Positions 49,267-58,188 of a stretch of 64,000 nt of DNA are shown here, piece by piece. Position 1 is the first letter of the stretch; each line of letters starts with the position of its first letter. The translations under genes and the position numbers were made by a program. This DNA comes from Streptomyces cellulosae (GTDB taxonomy: Bacteria; Actinomycetota; Actinomycetes; Streptomycetales; Streptomycetaceae), in assembly GCA_014655195.1 (NCBI GenBank), contig BNBH01000015.1, positions 1-64,000 of the forward strand, given 5' to 3'. The notes under the pieces are model-generated. The model did not search any database. It was not told the origin of the DNA and saw nothing but the letters and a program-made list of their open reading frames with translations.

Positions 49267-50433
49267 GTGCGCATCACCGGAATCAGCACACACGTGGTCG
49301 GGACGCCGTGGCGCAACCTGACGTACGTCCAGGTGCACACCGACGAGGGGATCACCGGGGTCGGGGAGACCAGGATGCTCGGCCGCACCGACGCCCTCCT
49401 GGGCTACCTGAAGGAGGCCGAGGCCAACCACATTCTCGGCTCCGACCCGTTCGCCGTCGAGGACCTGGTCCGCAGGATGAAGTACGGCGACTACGGCCGC
49501 GCGGGCGAGATCGTGATGTCCGGCATCGCGGTCGTGGAGACGGCCTGCTGGGACATCAAGGGCAAGGCGCTCGGGGTTCCGGTGTGGCAGCTGCTCGGCG
49601 GCAAGGTCACCGACAAGGTGAAGGCGTACGCCAACGGCTGGTACACCACCGAGCGCACCCCGGAGGCGTACCACAAGGCGGCGCAGGCCGTGATGGAGCG
49701 CGGGTACCGGGCGCTGAAGATCGACCCGTTCGGCACGGGTCACTTCGAACTCGACCACAAGGAGACCCTGTACGCCGTCTCCCTGATCGAGGCGGTGCGG
49801 GACGCGATCGGTCCCGAGGCGGAGCTGATGCTGGAGATGCACGGCCGCTTCTCCCCCGCGACCGCCGTCCGTCTCGCGCACGAGCTGGCGCCGTTCCGGC
49901 CGGCGTGGCTCGAGGAGCCGGTGCCGCCGGAGAACCTGAAGGCGCTGGAGAAGGTCGCCGCGAAGGTGGACGTTCCGGTGGCGACCGGTGAGCGCATCCA
50001 CGACCGCATCGAGTTCCGCGAGCTGTTCGAGAGCCAGGCGGCCGACATCATCCAGCCCGACGTCGGCCACATAGGCGGCATCTGGGAGACCCGCAAGCTC
50101 GCGGCCACCGCCGAGACCCACTACACGCTGATCGCCCCGCACAACGTCGGCGGCCCGGTGCTCACCGCCGCGTCCCTCCAGGTCGGCTTCACCACCCCGA
50201 ACTTCAAGATCCTGGAGCACTTCAACGACTTCGCGGACGCGGAGATCAAGAAGGTGGTCAAGGGCGCGCCCGTGGTGGACCCGGAGGACGGCTGCTTCCA
50301 CCTCTCCCACGCGCCCGGTCTCGGCGTCGAGCTGGACGTGGACGCGGCCGCCGAATTCCCGCAGCAGCAGGCCCGGTTCGACCTGTGGGCCGAGGGTTGG
50401 GAGCAGCGCAGGCCGAAGGGGACGGGACAGTGA
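49267..50433 (+). CDS. mandelate racemase/enolase superfamily sugar-acid dehydratase
   Basis: 388 residues, galactonate-dehydratase-like. The capping domain is N-terminal; the barrel has KIDPFG (Lys general base region, about 154), metal ligands Glu in LMLEMHGR, LEEPVPPEN and ATGERIHDR, and the pair DVGHIGG/APHNVGGPV supplying the Asp-His dyad. It would dehydrate an aldonate to a 2-keto-3-deoxy sugar acid. GTG 49267 follows GAGGGG at a slightly long distance. First gene of an operon with a zinc dehydrogenase (4-base overlap). The exact sugar acid is not clear; galactonate, fuconate and arabinonate are all possible. Confidence 0.88.
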   Translation: MRITGISTHVVGTPWRNLTYVQVHTDEGITGVGETRMLGRTDALLGYLKEAEANHILGSDPFAVEDLVRRMKYGDYGRAGEIVMSGIAVVETACWDIKGKALGVPVWQLLGGKVTDKVKAYANGWYTTERTPEAYHKAAQAVMERGYRALKIDPFGTGHFELDHKETLYAVSLIEAVRDAIGPEAELMLEMHGRFSPATAVRLAHELAPFRPAWLEEPVPPENLKALEKVAAKVDVPVATGERIHDRIEFRELFESQAADIIQPDVGHIGGIWETRKLAATAETHYTLIAPHNVGGPVLTAASLQVGFTTPNFKILEHFNDFADAEIKKVVKGAPVVDPEDGCFHLSHAPGLGVELDVDAAAEFPQQQARFDLWAEGWEQRRPKGTGQ

Positions 50434-51434
50434 GCAGCGCCGTCGTCGTCGAGGCGCCCGGCGTCCACCGTCTGGTGCCGCACGAGCCGCGCGAGCCCGG
50501 CCCCGGGGAGGCGCTGGTGCGCGTCCACGCGGCCGGCATCTGCGGCAGCGACCGCGAGGTCTACCAGGGCAACAGGCCCGAGGGATACGTCCGTTACCCG
50601 CTCACCCCGGGTCACGAGTGGTCCGGCACCGTCGCCGCCGTGGGGGACGGGGTGCCCGCGGGCCTGGTCGGGCGCAAGGTGGTCGGCGAGGGCTTCCGCA
50701 ACTGCCAGGTGTGCGACCGCTGTCACGCGGGCGAGACCACGCTGTGCACGGCGGGCTACGAGGAGACCGGCTTCACCCGGCCCGGCGCGATGGCGCCCAC
50801 GCTGACCCTGCCCGCCCGGCTGCTGCACCCCCTGCCGGACGACGCCGACCTCACCGCCGCCGCCCTGCTGGAGCCGGCCGCGTGCATCGCCGCCGCCGCG
50901 CTGAAGGCGCGCGCGGTGCCCGGCGAGCGGGTCGCGGTGGTCGGGACCGGCACGCTGGGCATGTTCGCGGTGCAGTTCCTGAAGGCCGCCTCGCCCGCCG
51001 AGCTGCTGGTGGTGGGCACCCGGGACGACCGGGAGGCGCTGTCGCGGCGGTTCGGGGCCACGGACTTCCGTACCAAGGACCGGCCGCTCCCGGACGACGT
51101 GGACGTGGTGATCGAGACGGCGGGGTCCGCCGACGCAGCCCGTACCGCGGCCGGACTGCTCCGGCGCGGCGGCCGCCTGGTGCTCACCGGCATCCCGGCG
51201 CCGGGCGCGGACGGGCTGGACCCGACCGACCTGGTGGTGCGGCAGCTGGAGGTGCACACCGTGTTCGGCGCACCGCCGGACGCCTGGGCGCACACGGTGC
51301 GGATGTTCGGCGCCGGGCTGCTCGACCCGCTGCCGCTGGTCACCCATGAACTGCCGCTCGCCGCGTTCCCGGACGCCATCGAGCTGGTGGGGTCCGGCGA
51401 CCCGAAGGTGGGCAAGGTCCTGCTGCGTCCCTGA
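50430..51434 (+). CDS. zinc-dependent sugar/polyol dehydrogenase
   Basis: 334 residues, medium-chain zinc dehydrogenase. Catalytic zinc ligands are in AGICGSD and TPGHEWSG; the structural zinc cysteines are CQVCDRCHAGETTLC; the Rossmann motif is VVGTGTLGMFAVQF. Resembles sorbitol/threonine-type dehydrogenases. Its GTG start overlaps the dehydratase stop (GTGA), so the two are translationally coupled. It probably oxidises the sugar or an alcohol intermediate in the same pathway. Confidence 0.9.
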   Translation: MSSAVVVEAPGVHRLVPHEPREPGPGEALVRVHAAGICGSDREVYQGNRPEGYVRYPLTPGHEWSGTVAAVGDGVPAGLVGRKVVGEGFRNCQVCDRCHAGETTLCTAGYEETGFTRPGAMAPTLTLPARLLHPLPDDADLTAAALLEPAACIAAAALKARAVPGERVAVVGTGTLGMFAVQFLKAASPAELLVVGTRDDREALSRRFGATDFRTKDRPLPDDVDVVIETAGSADAARTAAGLLRRGGRLVLTGIPAPGADGLDPTDLVVRQLEVHTVFGAPPDAWAHTVRMFGAGLLDPLPLVTHELPLAAFPDAIELVGSGDPKVGKVLLRP

Positions 51435-51560
51435 GTCCTCCGCGTCCCTGAACCCGCGCCGGTACGAGGACGAGCCGACGGCCTTCGTACCGGCGCGCCA
51501 CCGACCCGAAGCCCGTACCGGCGCGCCACCCGCTCGAACAGCGCCCCGCTGAACAGCGCC

Positions 51561-51632
51561 CCCGCCCGGCACTCCCGTACCACCCCCGCCCGGCACTCCC
51601 GTACCGCCCCTGCCCGGCACACCCGTACCGCC
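51561..51632. repeat. three tandem 24-bp repeats
   Basis: Units 51561-51584, 51585-51608 and 51609-51632 (consensus CCCGCCCGGCACTCCCGTAC plus four bases) differ at one to three positions. They lie in the 267-base gap between the dehydrogenase and U32-like genes, which also has two copies of GTACCGGCGCGCCACC near 51488 and 51516. This may be tandem slippage in non-coding DNA. Confidence 0.8.
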
Positions 51633-51673
51633 CCGGACCCGGCCGGCCCGTGCCGCGGACCGCGAACCACGTC

Positions 51674-51686
51674 CGATATATCGAAC
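51674..51686 (+). promoter_or_regulatory. TATCGAAC operator upstream of the U32-like gene
   Basis: CGATATATCG (51674-51683) is a perfect palindrome and overlaps TATATCGAAC (51677-51686), matching the repeats in front of the dehydratase gene at 49203-49219. It lies 16 bases before the start codon. Confidence 0.7.
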
Positions 51687-51701
51687 ACCGAAGGACACCC
51701 T

Positions 51702-52670
51702 GTGACCGACGCTTCCGCCACGGCGCCCCGCAGGCCCGGTGAGCAGGCGCTCACCGCGCTCGGCCTGGGCGCGCCCGCCCTCGACCCCGCCGACGCCTCG
51801 CCGCACTCCTTCCCCGGCGGCGGCCGCTGGCGCACCGAGGTCCCCTCGTGCGAGGGGCCCGAGGCGCTGGCGGTGGTGCTGAAGGAGGCCTCCCGCCTCG
51901 ACGTGCCGGTGCACCGGATCAGCCAGGGCAGCGGCGTCTGGATGCTGACCGACGCCGAGATCACCGAGATGGTCGAGGCGACCGCCGAACGGGACATCGA
52001 GCTGTGTCTGTTCACCGGCCCGCGCGGCACCTGGGACATCGGCGGTTCCACCCGCACCGACTCGCACGGCGCGGGCCTGCGCGCCCGGGGTCACGACGCG
52101 GTGGCCGGCTGCGTCGAGGACGCGGTGCGCGCCACCGAACTGGGCGTGAAGTGCCTGCTGGTGGCTGACGAGGGCGTGCTGTGGACGCTGCACCGGGCGC
52201 GGGCGGCGGGCATCCTCCCGGCGGACACCACGCTGAAGGTGTCGGCGCTCGTGGGGCCGGTCAACCCGGCCTCGTTCGCGGTGCACGAGCAGCTCGGCGC
52301 GGACTCCATCAACGTGCCCAGCGATCTGACCCTCGCCCATCTCACGGAGATCCGGCGGGTGTCGGCGGCGCCGATGGACATGTACATCGAGGCGCCCGAC
52401 GACCTGGGCGGTTATGTGCGGATGTACGAGGTGGCCGAGCTGATCCGGCGCGGCGCCCCGGTGTACCTGAAGTTCGGTCTGGCCAAGGCGCCCGGCATCT
52501 ACCCGTACGGCCACCATCTGCGGGAGGTCGCGCTGTCCACGGCGAAGGAGCGGGTGCGGCGGGGCCGGCTGGCGCTGGACCTGCTGGCGCGGCACGGCGC
52601 CGACAGCGGTATGGCGCCGCTCGGTTCGCGTCTGCCGGGCGAACTGCGCAGGTTCGACATCCCGTCATAA
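51702..52670 (+). CDS. U32-peptidase-like TIM-barrel protein
   Basis: 322 residues, cytosolic. The pattern of beta strands (VPVHRISQGSGVWML, IELCLFTGPRG, GVKCLLVADEGVLWTLHRARAAGIL, TLKVSALVGPVNPAS, ADSINVPSDLTLAHL, PMDMYIEAPDDLGG) is that of a TIM barrel resembling the peptidase U32 family, but the U32 signature motif is not evident. In a sugar operon it is more likely an aldolase, isomerase or lyase than a peptidase. GTG 51702 has AAGGA. The shared TATCGAAC operator links it to the dehydratase operon. Confidence 0.65.
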   Translation: MTDASATAPRRPGEQALTALGLGAPALDPADASPHSFPGGGRWRTEVPSCEGPEALAVVLKEASRLDVPVHRISQGSGVWMLTDAEITEMVEATAERDIELCLFTGPRGTWDIGGSTRTDSHGAGLRARGHDAVAGCVEDAVRATELGVKCLLVADEGVLWTLHRARAAGILPADTTLKVSALVGPVNPASFAVHEQLGADSINVPSDLTLAHLTEIRRVSAAPMDMYIEAPDDLGGYVRMYEVAELIRRGAPVYLKFGLAKAPGIYPYGHHLREVALSTAKERVRRGRLALDLLARHGADSGMAPLGSRLPGELRRFDIPS

Positions 52671-52853
52671 CGTTCCGGAAACTCAGCTTCACACAAGTGG
52701 ACACAGCCGCGCACAATCCCACACACCCGCTGCCGGGTCCTGGGAGAGACGGCTCCCCCGGCCGCACCTCACGTCACCGCTTCGCACACGGCACCACCGA
52801 CTCGCCCGAGTCGTCCGCCCGCTCAACTCGCCCGACGATCAAGGAAGATCATC

Positions 52854-53966
52854 ATGCGTAACCGCAGAGCCGCATTCGCCGCCACGGCCACCGCCGTCGC
52901 CCTCGCCCTCTCCCTGACCGCCTGCGGCCAGAACAGCGAGGGCGGCAGCGAGGAGAAGAAGGGAGGCCCCGAGGGGGCCACCATCGGCATCGCGATGCCG
53001 ACCAAGTCCTCCGAGCGCTGGATCGCCGACGGCGACAACGTGGTCAAGAACCTGGAGGCCAAGGGCTACAAGACCAAGCTGGTGTTCGGCGAGGACGAGC
53101 CGGACCAGCAGGTCTCCCAGATCGAGAACATGATCACGCAGGGCGTGGACGCCCTGATCGTGGCGGCCATCGACAACAAGTCGCTGAACAACGTGCTCCA
53201 GCAGGCCGCCGACGCCGACATCCCGGTGATCTCCTACGACCGCCTGATCCTCGGCACCGAGAACGTCGACTACTACGCCTCCTTCGACAACGAGAAGGTC
53301 GGCGAGCTCCAGGGCGCCTACATCGCCGAGCAGCTCGGCCTCGCGGACGGCAGCGAGAAGGGGCCGTTCAACATCGAGCTGTTCGCCGGCTCCAACGACG
53401 ACAACAACACCCGCTACTTCTTCCAGGGCGCGATGAACGTGCTGCAGCCCTACATCGACAAGAAGCAGCTCGTCGTGCGGTCCGGCCAGACGGAGCTGAC
53501 CCAGGTCACCACGCTGCGCTGGGACGGCGCCACCGCGCAGCGCCGCATGGACGACATCCTCACCAAGTCGTACAAGAGCGAGACCGTCGACGCGGTGCTG
53601 TCGCCCTACGACGGCATCTCCATCGGCATCCTGTCCGCGCTGAAGTCGGACGGCTACGGCACCAGGAGCAAGCCGCTGCCCGTCATCACCGGCCAGGACG
53701 CCGAGGTCGCCTCGGTGAAGTCGATCATCGCGGGCGAGCAGTCGATGACCGTCTACAAGGACCTCAGGAAGCTCGCGAAGGTGGCCTCCGACATGGTGGA
53801 CGCCCTGCTCAACGACAAGAAGCCCGAGGTCAACGACACCAAGACGTACGACAACGGCTCGAAGGTGGTGCCGGCGTACCTGCTGGAGCCGGTCGCCGTG
53901 AACAAGGACAACTACCGCACGGCCCTCGTCGACTCCGGCTACTACAAGGAAAGCGACCTCAAGTAA
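52854..53966 (+). CDS. sugar ABC transporter substrate-binding lipoprotein (ChvE-like)
   Basis: 370 residues. Signal peptide with lipobox LTAC (Cys24). The type 1 periplasmic-binding fold starts TIGIAMPTKSSERW and contains QVSQIENMITQGVDALIVAAID, PVISYDRLI and FAGSNDDNNTRYFFQGAM, typical of the ChvE/multiple-sugar-binding group (arabinose, xylose, galactose, glucose). It would capture the sugar outside the cell and deliver it to the permease encoded two genes on. AAGGAAG precedes the ATG. A TTCCGGAA palindrome (52673-52680) sits 175 bases upstream. Confidence 0.93.
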   Translation: MRNRRAAFAATATAVALALSLTACGQNSEGGSEEKKGGPEGATIGIAMPTKSSERWIADGDNVVKNLEAKGYKTKLVFGEDEPDQQVSQIENMITQGVDALIVAAIDNKSLNNVLQQAADADIPVISYDRLILGTENVDYYASFDNEKVGELQGAYIAEQLGLADGSEKGPFNIELFAGSNDDNNTRYFFQGAMNVLQPYIDKKQLVVRSGQTELTQVTTLRWDGATAQRRMDDILTKSYKSETVDAVLSPYDGISIGILSALKSDGYGTRSKPLPVITGQDAEVASVKSIIAGEQSMTVYKDLRKLAKVASDMVDALLNDKKPEVNDTKTYDNGSKVVPAYLLEPVAVNKDNYRTALVDSGYYKESDLK

Positions 53967-53998
53967 CCGCCGGACCACACGGATTGGAAGGCACGACC

Positions 53999-55549
53999 AT
54001 GGCGGGACCCGTCCTGGAAATGCGCTCGATCGTCAAGACCTTTCCCGGCGTCAAGGCGCTGTCGGACGTCAACCTGACCGTCCGTCAGGGCGAGGTCCAC
54101 GCCGTCTGCGGGGAGAACGGCGCCGGCAAGTCGACCCTGATGAAGGTGCTGTCCGGCGTCCATCCGCACGGCACCTACGAGGGCGAGATCCTCTTCGAGG
54201 GGGAGGTCTGCCGCTTCAAGGACATCCGGGCGAGCGAGCAGCGCGGCATCGTCATCATCCACCAGGAGCTGGCGCTGGTGCCGTTCCTCTCCCTCGCGGA
54301 GAACATCTTCCTCGGCAACGAGCACGCGCGGCGCGGCTTCATCGACTGGAACGAGACGCTCCGGCACGCCACCGAGGTGCTGCGCCGGGTGGGGCTCGAC
54401 GACCACCCGGAGACCCGGGTCGCCGACATCGGCGTCGGCAAGCAGCAGCTGGTGGAGATCGCCAAGGCGCTGTCGAAGAAGGTGAAGCTGCTGATCCTCG
54501 ACGAGCCGACCGCGGCGCTCAACGACGAGGACAGCGGCAAGCTCCTGGACCTGATCCTGGAGCTGAAGAAACAGGGCATCACCTCGATCGTCATCTCGCA
54601 CAAGCTCAACGAGATCCGCAGGGTCGCCGACAAGGTGACCATCCTGCGCGACGGACGGACCATCGAGACGCTCGACGTGAAGGCGCCGGAGACCACCGAG
54701 GACCGGATCATCAGCGGCATGGTCGGCCGGGACCTGGAGCACCGCTTCCCGGAGCGCACCCCGCACGAGCCGGAGGAGGGCACCGCGCCCGCCCTGGAGA
54801 TCCGCGGCTGGACCGTGCACCACCCCATCGACCAGTACCGCAAGGTGGTCGACGACGTGTCGCTGCACGTGCGGCGCGGGGAGATCGTCGGCATCGCCGG
54901 GCTGATGGGCGCCGGCCGCACGGAGCTGGCGATGAGCGTCTTCGGCCGCTCCTACGGCCGGTACGCGGGCGGCACGGTCCTCAAGGACGGCGAGGAGATC
55001 CGTACGAAGTCGGTCGCGGAGGCGGTGCGGCACGGCATCGCGTACGTCACCGAGGACCGCAAGCACTACGGGCTCAACCTCATCGACACCATCAACCGGA
55101 ACATCTCGCTGAGCGCGCTCGGCAAGGTGGCGCGGGCCGGTGTGGTCGACGAGCACGAGGAGCGGAGGGTGGCCGAGTCCTTCCGCACCTCGATGAACAT
55201 CAAGGCGCCGACCGTGTTCGAGCCGGTGGGCAAGCTGTCGGGCGGCAACCAGCAGAAGGTCGTCCTCAGCAAGTGGATCTTCACGGGCCCGGACGTGCTG
55301 ATCCTCGACGAGCCCACCCGCGGCATCGACGTGGGCGCCAAGTACGAGATCTACACGGTCATCGACCGGCTGGCCGCCGAGGGCAAGGCGGTGGTCTTCA
55401 TCTCCTCCGAGCTGCCGGAGCTGCTCGGCATGTGCGACCGCATCTACACCATGGCCGCCGGACGGCTGACCGGGGAGTTCTCGCGGTCCGAGGCCTCGCA
55501 GGAATCGCTGATGCGTCAGATGACGAAGGACAAAGAGGTAACCCGATGA
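53999..55549 (+). CDS. sugar ABC transporter ATP-binding protein (GguA/MmsA type)
   Basis: 516 residues with two fused ABC ATPase domains. First domain: Walker A GENGAGKST (about 37-45), signature VGKQQLVEIAKAL, Walker B LLILDEPTAAL. Second domain: a degenerate Walker A (GLMGAGRTE) and signature SGGNQQKVVLSKW with Walker B VLILDEPTRGID, the usual state in this sugar-importer class. ATG 53999 follows GGAAGG. It energises import by the permease with which it overlaps (ATGA). Confidence 0.95.
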   Translation: MAGPVLEMRSIVKTFPGVKALSDVNLTVRQGEVHAVCGENGAGKSTLMKVLSGVHPHGTYEGEILFEGEVCRFKDIRASEQRGIVIIHQELALVPFLSLAENIFLGNEHARRGFIDWNETLRHATEVLRRVGLDDHPETRVADIGVGKQQLVEIAKALSKKVKLLILDEPTAALNDEDSGKLLDLILELKKQGITSIVISHKLNEIRRVADKVTILRDGRTIETLDVKAPETTEDRIISGMVGRDLEHRFPERTPHEPEEGTAPALEIRGWTVHHPIDQYRKVVDDVSLHVRRGEIVGIAGLMGAGRTELAMSVFGRSYGRYAGGTVLKDGEEIRTKSVAEAVRHGIAYVTEDRKHYGLNLIDTINRNISLSALGKVARAGVVDEHEERRVAESFRTSMNIKAPTVFEPVGKLSGGNQQKVVLSKWIFTGPDVLILDEPTRGIDVGAKYEIYTVIDRLAAEGKAVVFISSELPELLGMCDRIYTMAAGRLTGEFSRSEASQESLMRQMTKDKEVTR

Positions 55550-56790
55550 GCACGGATGTGACCGCCAAGACGCCGGCCCCGGCGCCGTCCGGGAAGGGAG
55601 GCGGGGCCGCGGACGGCGGACTGTGGGGGCTGGTCGTGGAGGGCATGCGCCGCAACATGCGGCAGTACGGCATGCTGATCGCCCTGGGCCTGATCGTGGC
55701 GCTGTTCGCGGTGTGGACCGACGGCGACCTGCTGCTCCCGCGCAACGTCTCCAACCTGGTGCTGCAGAACAGCCACATCCTGATCCTCGCGATCGGCATG
55801 ATGCTGGTCATCATCGCCGGCCACATCGATCTGTCGGTGGGGTCGCTGACCGCGTTCGTCGGCTCGCTGGCCGCCGTGCTCATGGTCAAGAACGACATGC
55901 CCTGGCCGCTGGCGGTGGTGCTGTGTCTGGCGATCGGCGCGGTCGCCGGCGCCGTCCAGGGGTTCTTCATCGCGTACGGCGGCATACCGTCGTTCATCGT
56001 GACCCTGGCGGGCATGCTGATCTTCCGCGGACTGACGGAGATCTTCCTGGAGGGGCAGACCCTCGGCCCGTTCCCCAAGGGGGAGCAGAAGATCGGCAAC
56101 GGCTTCCTGCCGGAGGTCGGCCCGGAGACCAACTACCACAACCTCACGCTGCTGCTCGGGTTGGTGCTGATCGCCGCCGTGCTGCTCCAGGAGGTGCGGG
56201 ACCGCAAACGGCAGAAGTCGTTCTCGCTGGACGTGCTGCCGCGCAACCTGTTCCTGCTGAAGCTGGTCGCGGTGACCGCGGCCATCCTCACGGTCACCCT
56301 GCTGCTGGCCAGCTACAAGGGCACCCCGGTCGTGCTGCTGATCCTGGGCGTGCTCGTGGTCGGCTACAGCTACGTGATGCGCAACACCGTCATCGGCCGC
56401 CACATCTACGCCATCGGCGGCAACCTGCCGGCGGCCAAGCTGTCCGGTGTGAAGGACAAGAAGGTCACCTTCTCCGTCTTCCTCAACATGGGCATGCTCG
56501 CGGCCCTGGCCGGTCTGGTGGTCGCCGCCCGGCTGAACGCGGCCTCGCCGAAGGCGGGCCTCAACTTCGAACTCGAGGCGATCGCCTCGGCGTTCATCGG
56601 CGGGGCGTCCATGAGCGGCGGTGTCGGCACCGTCCTCGGCGCCATCATCGGCGGTCTGGTCCTCGGCGTGCTGAACAACGGCATGAACCTGCTCAGCGTC
56701 GGCACCGACTGGCAGCAGGTCATCAAGGGCCTCGCCCTGCTGGCCGCGGTCGGCTTCGACGTGTGGAACAAGCGCAAGGTCGGTTCGTAA
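55546..56790 (+). CDS. sugar ABC transporter permease (GguB type)
   Basis: 414 residues, about 10 membrane helices, of the branched-sugar permease family. Landmarks are IIAGHIDLSVGSLTAFVGS (the family EAA-like loop) and SAFIGGASMSGGVGTVLGAIIGGLVLG. The ATG overlaps the stop of the ATPase gene by four bases (ATGA). With the two preceding genes it forms a complete ChvE-GguA-GguB-type importer. Confidence 0.95.
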   Translation: MSTDVTAKTPAPAPSGKGGGAADGGLWGLVVEGMRRNMRQYGMLIALGLIVALFAVWTDGDLLLPRNVSNLVLQNSHILILAIGMMLVIIAGHIDLSVGSLTAFVGSLAAVLMVKNDMPWPLAVVLCLAIGAVAGAVQGFFIAYGGIPSFIVTLAGMLIFRGLTEIFLEGQTLGPFPKGEQKIGNGFLPEVGPETNYHNLTLLLGLVLIAAVLLQEVRDRKRQKSFSLDVLPRNLFLLKLVAVTAAILTVTLLLASYKGTPVVLLILGVLVVGYSYVMRNTVIGRHIYAIGGNLPAAKLSGVKDKKVTFSVFLNMGMLAALAGLVVAARLNAASPKAGLNFELEAIASAFIGGASMSGGVGTVLGAIIGGLVLGVLNNGMNLLSVGTDWQQVIKGLALLAAVGFDVWNKRKVGS

Positions 56791-56798
56791 GTCAGCCC

Positions 56799-56822
56799 GG
56801 GCCCCGCCGCGCGGCGGGGCCC
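56799..56822 (+). terminator. palindromic hairpin between permease and epimerase genes
   Basis: GGGCCCCGCCGC and its perfect inverted copy abut at 56810/56811. It begins eight bases after the permease stop and probably attenuates transcription into the epimerase gene. Confidence 0.75.
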
Positions 56823-56845
56823 CTTCCCCTCAGGGAGCCGCACTG

Positions 56846-58000
56846 ATGGAACTGAACAGACGCACGGTCATCGCGGGAGCCGCGGCGGCGGGAGTGGCCG
56901 CCACCGCCTTCGGCGGCACGGCGCACGCCTCCTCCAAGGGCCGGGGCGGGCCGGTGAGGGAGCTGTTCGGCCGGCTCGCCGACGGCACCCGGGTGGACCG
57001 CTGGACGCTGGAGAACGGCGGCACCCGGATGGAGGTCCTCTCCTACGGCGGCATCGTCCATTCCCTGGAGGTCCCGGACCGGCGCGGCCGGTACGCCAAC
57101 GTCTCCCTCGGTCTGCGCACCCTGGAGGAGTACGTCGCCTCCAGCCCGTACTTCGGGGCGCTGATCGGCCGGTACGGCAACCGCATCGACAAGGGGACCT
57201 TCACCCTCGGCGGCACCCGGTACCAGCTCTCCGTCAACGACGGCGAGAACAGCCTGCACGGCGGCGCGCAGGGCTTCGACAAGCGCGTCTGGGACGTCGA
57301 GCCCTTCACCCGCGGCTCCGACGTCGGCCTGCACCTCTACTACACGGCCGTCGACGGGGAGATGGGCTACCCGGGCACCCTGCGCACCAAGGTGACGTAC
57401 ACCCTCACCCGGGACGGCGACTGGCGCATCGACTACGAGGCCGTCACCGACCGGCCCACGGTCGTCAACCTCACCAGTCACGTCTACTGGAACCTGGCCG
57501 GCGAGGGCAGCGGCAGCGTCCTCGACCACGAGCTGTCGATCCCCGCCTCCCGCTACACCCCGGTCGACGCGGGCCTGATCCCCACCGGCGAACTGGCGAA
57601 GGTCGCCGGCACCCCGTTCGACTTCCGGCGGGCCAAGCCGGTCGGCCGGGACATCCGCACCGCCCACCGGCAACTCCTGTACGGGCAGGGCTTCGACCAC
57701 AACTGGGTGCTGGACAAGGGCGTCACCGCCCGGCCCGGGCACGCGGCGACCCTGCGCGACCCTGCCTCGGGCCGCACCCTGCGCATCGCGACGAACGAGC
57801 CGGGCCTGCAGTTCTACTCCGGCAACTTCCTCGACGGCACCCTCACCGGCACCGGCGCCCGGATCTACCGGCAGGGCGACGGGCTGTGCCTGGAGACCCA
57901 GCACTTCCCGGACTCGCCGAACCAGCCGTCGTTCCCGTCGACCGTGCTGCGCCCCGGCGAGACCTACCGGACGACGACGGTGCACACGTTCGGGACGTGA
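56846..58000 (+). CDS. exported aldose 1-epimerase (Tat signal)
   Basis: 384 residues. The N-terminus MELNRRTVIAGAAAAGVAAT is a twin-arginine signal (RR at 5-6), so the folded enzyme is exported. The mutarotase core has SYGGIVHSLEVPDR, GRYGNRIDKGTF, NSLHGGAQGFDKRVW, VNLTSHVYWNLAG (catalytic His region) and CLETQHFPDSPNQP (catalytic Glu). It is longer than the cytosolic paralogue at 42788 because of the signal and an insertion near residue 250. It likely supplies the preferred anomer to the adjacent sugar importer. Confidence 0.93.
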   Translation: MELNRRTVIAGAAAAGVAATAFGGTAHASSKGRGGPVRELFGRLADGTRVDRWTLENGGTRMEVLSYGGIVHSLEVPDRRGRYANVSLGLRTLEEYVASSPYFGALIGRYGNRIDKGTFTLGGTRYQLSVNDGENSLHGGAQGFDKRVWDVEPFTRGSDVGLHLYYTAVDGEMGYPGTLRTKVTYTLTRDGDWRIDYEAVTDRPTVVNLTSHVYWNLAGEGSGSVLDHELSIPASRYTPVDAGLIPTGELAKVAGTPFDFRRAKPVGRDIRTAHRQLLYGQGFDHNWVLDKGVTARPGHAATLRDPASGRTLRIATNEPGLQFYSGNFLDGTLTGTGARIYRQGDGLCLETQHFPDSPNQPSFPSTVLRPGETYRTTTVHTFGT

Positions 58001-58100
58001 ACCACCCGCCCGTGTGAGCGGTTTCGGTGTGAGCACGATCACGAAGCGTCCTCACATTTTCCTCACACGTGCTGAACGGCGCCCCGCTCCGCTCCGTACT

Positions 58101-58138
58101 CCTGGGTGGCCCGTGCTCCCCCGCGCGGGCCACCCAGG
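58101..58138 (+). terminator. 13-bp-stem terminator after the epimerase gene
   Basis: CCTGGGTGGCCCG/CGGGCCACCCAGG, perfect, with a 12-base loop. It closes the sugar-transport operon 100 bases after the epimerase stop. Confidence 0.85.
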
Positions 58139-58188
58139 CATGACGGGCCCGCACGCCCCCGGCGGGTCCGCCGCACTCGGAGGTTCCC

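Noticed and set aside
51561..51632. CRISPR array.
   Set aside because: Units are adjacent without spacers and there are only three; this is a simple tandem repeat, and no cas genes are present.
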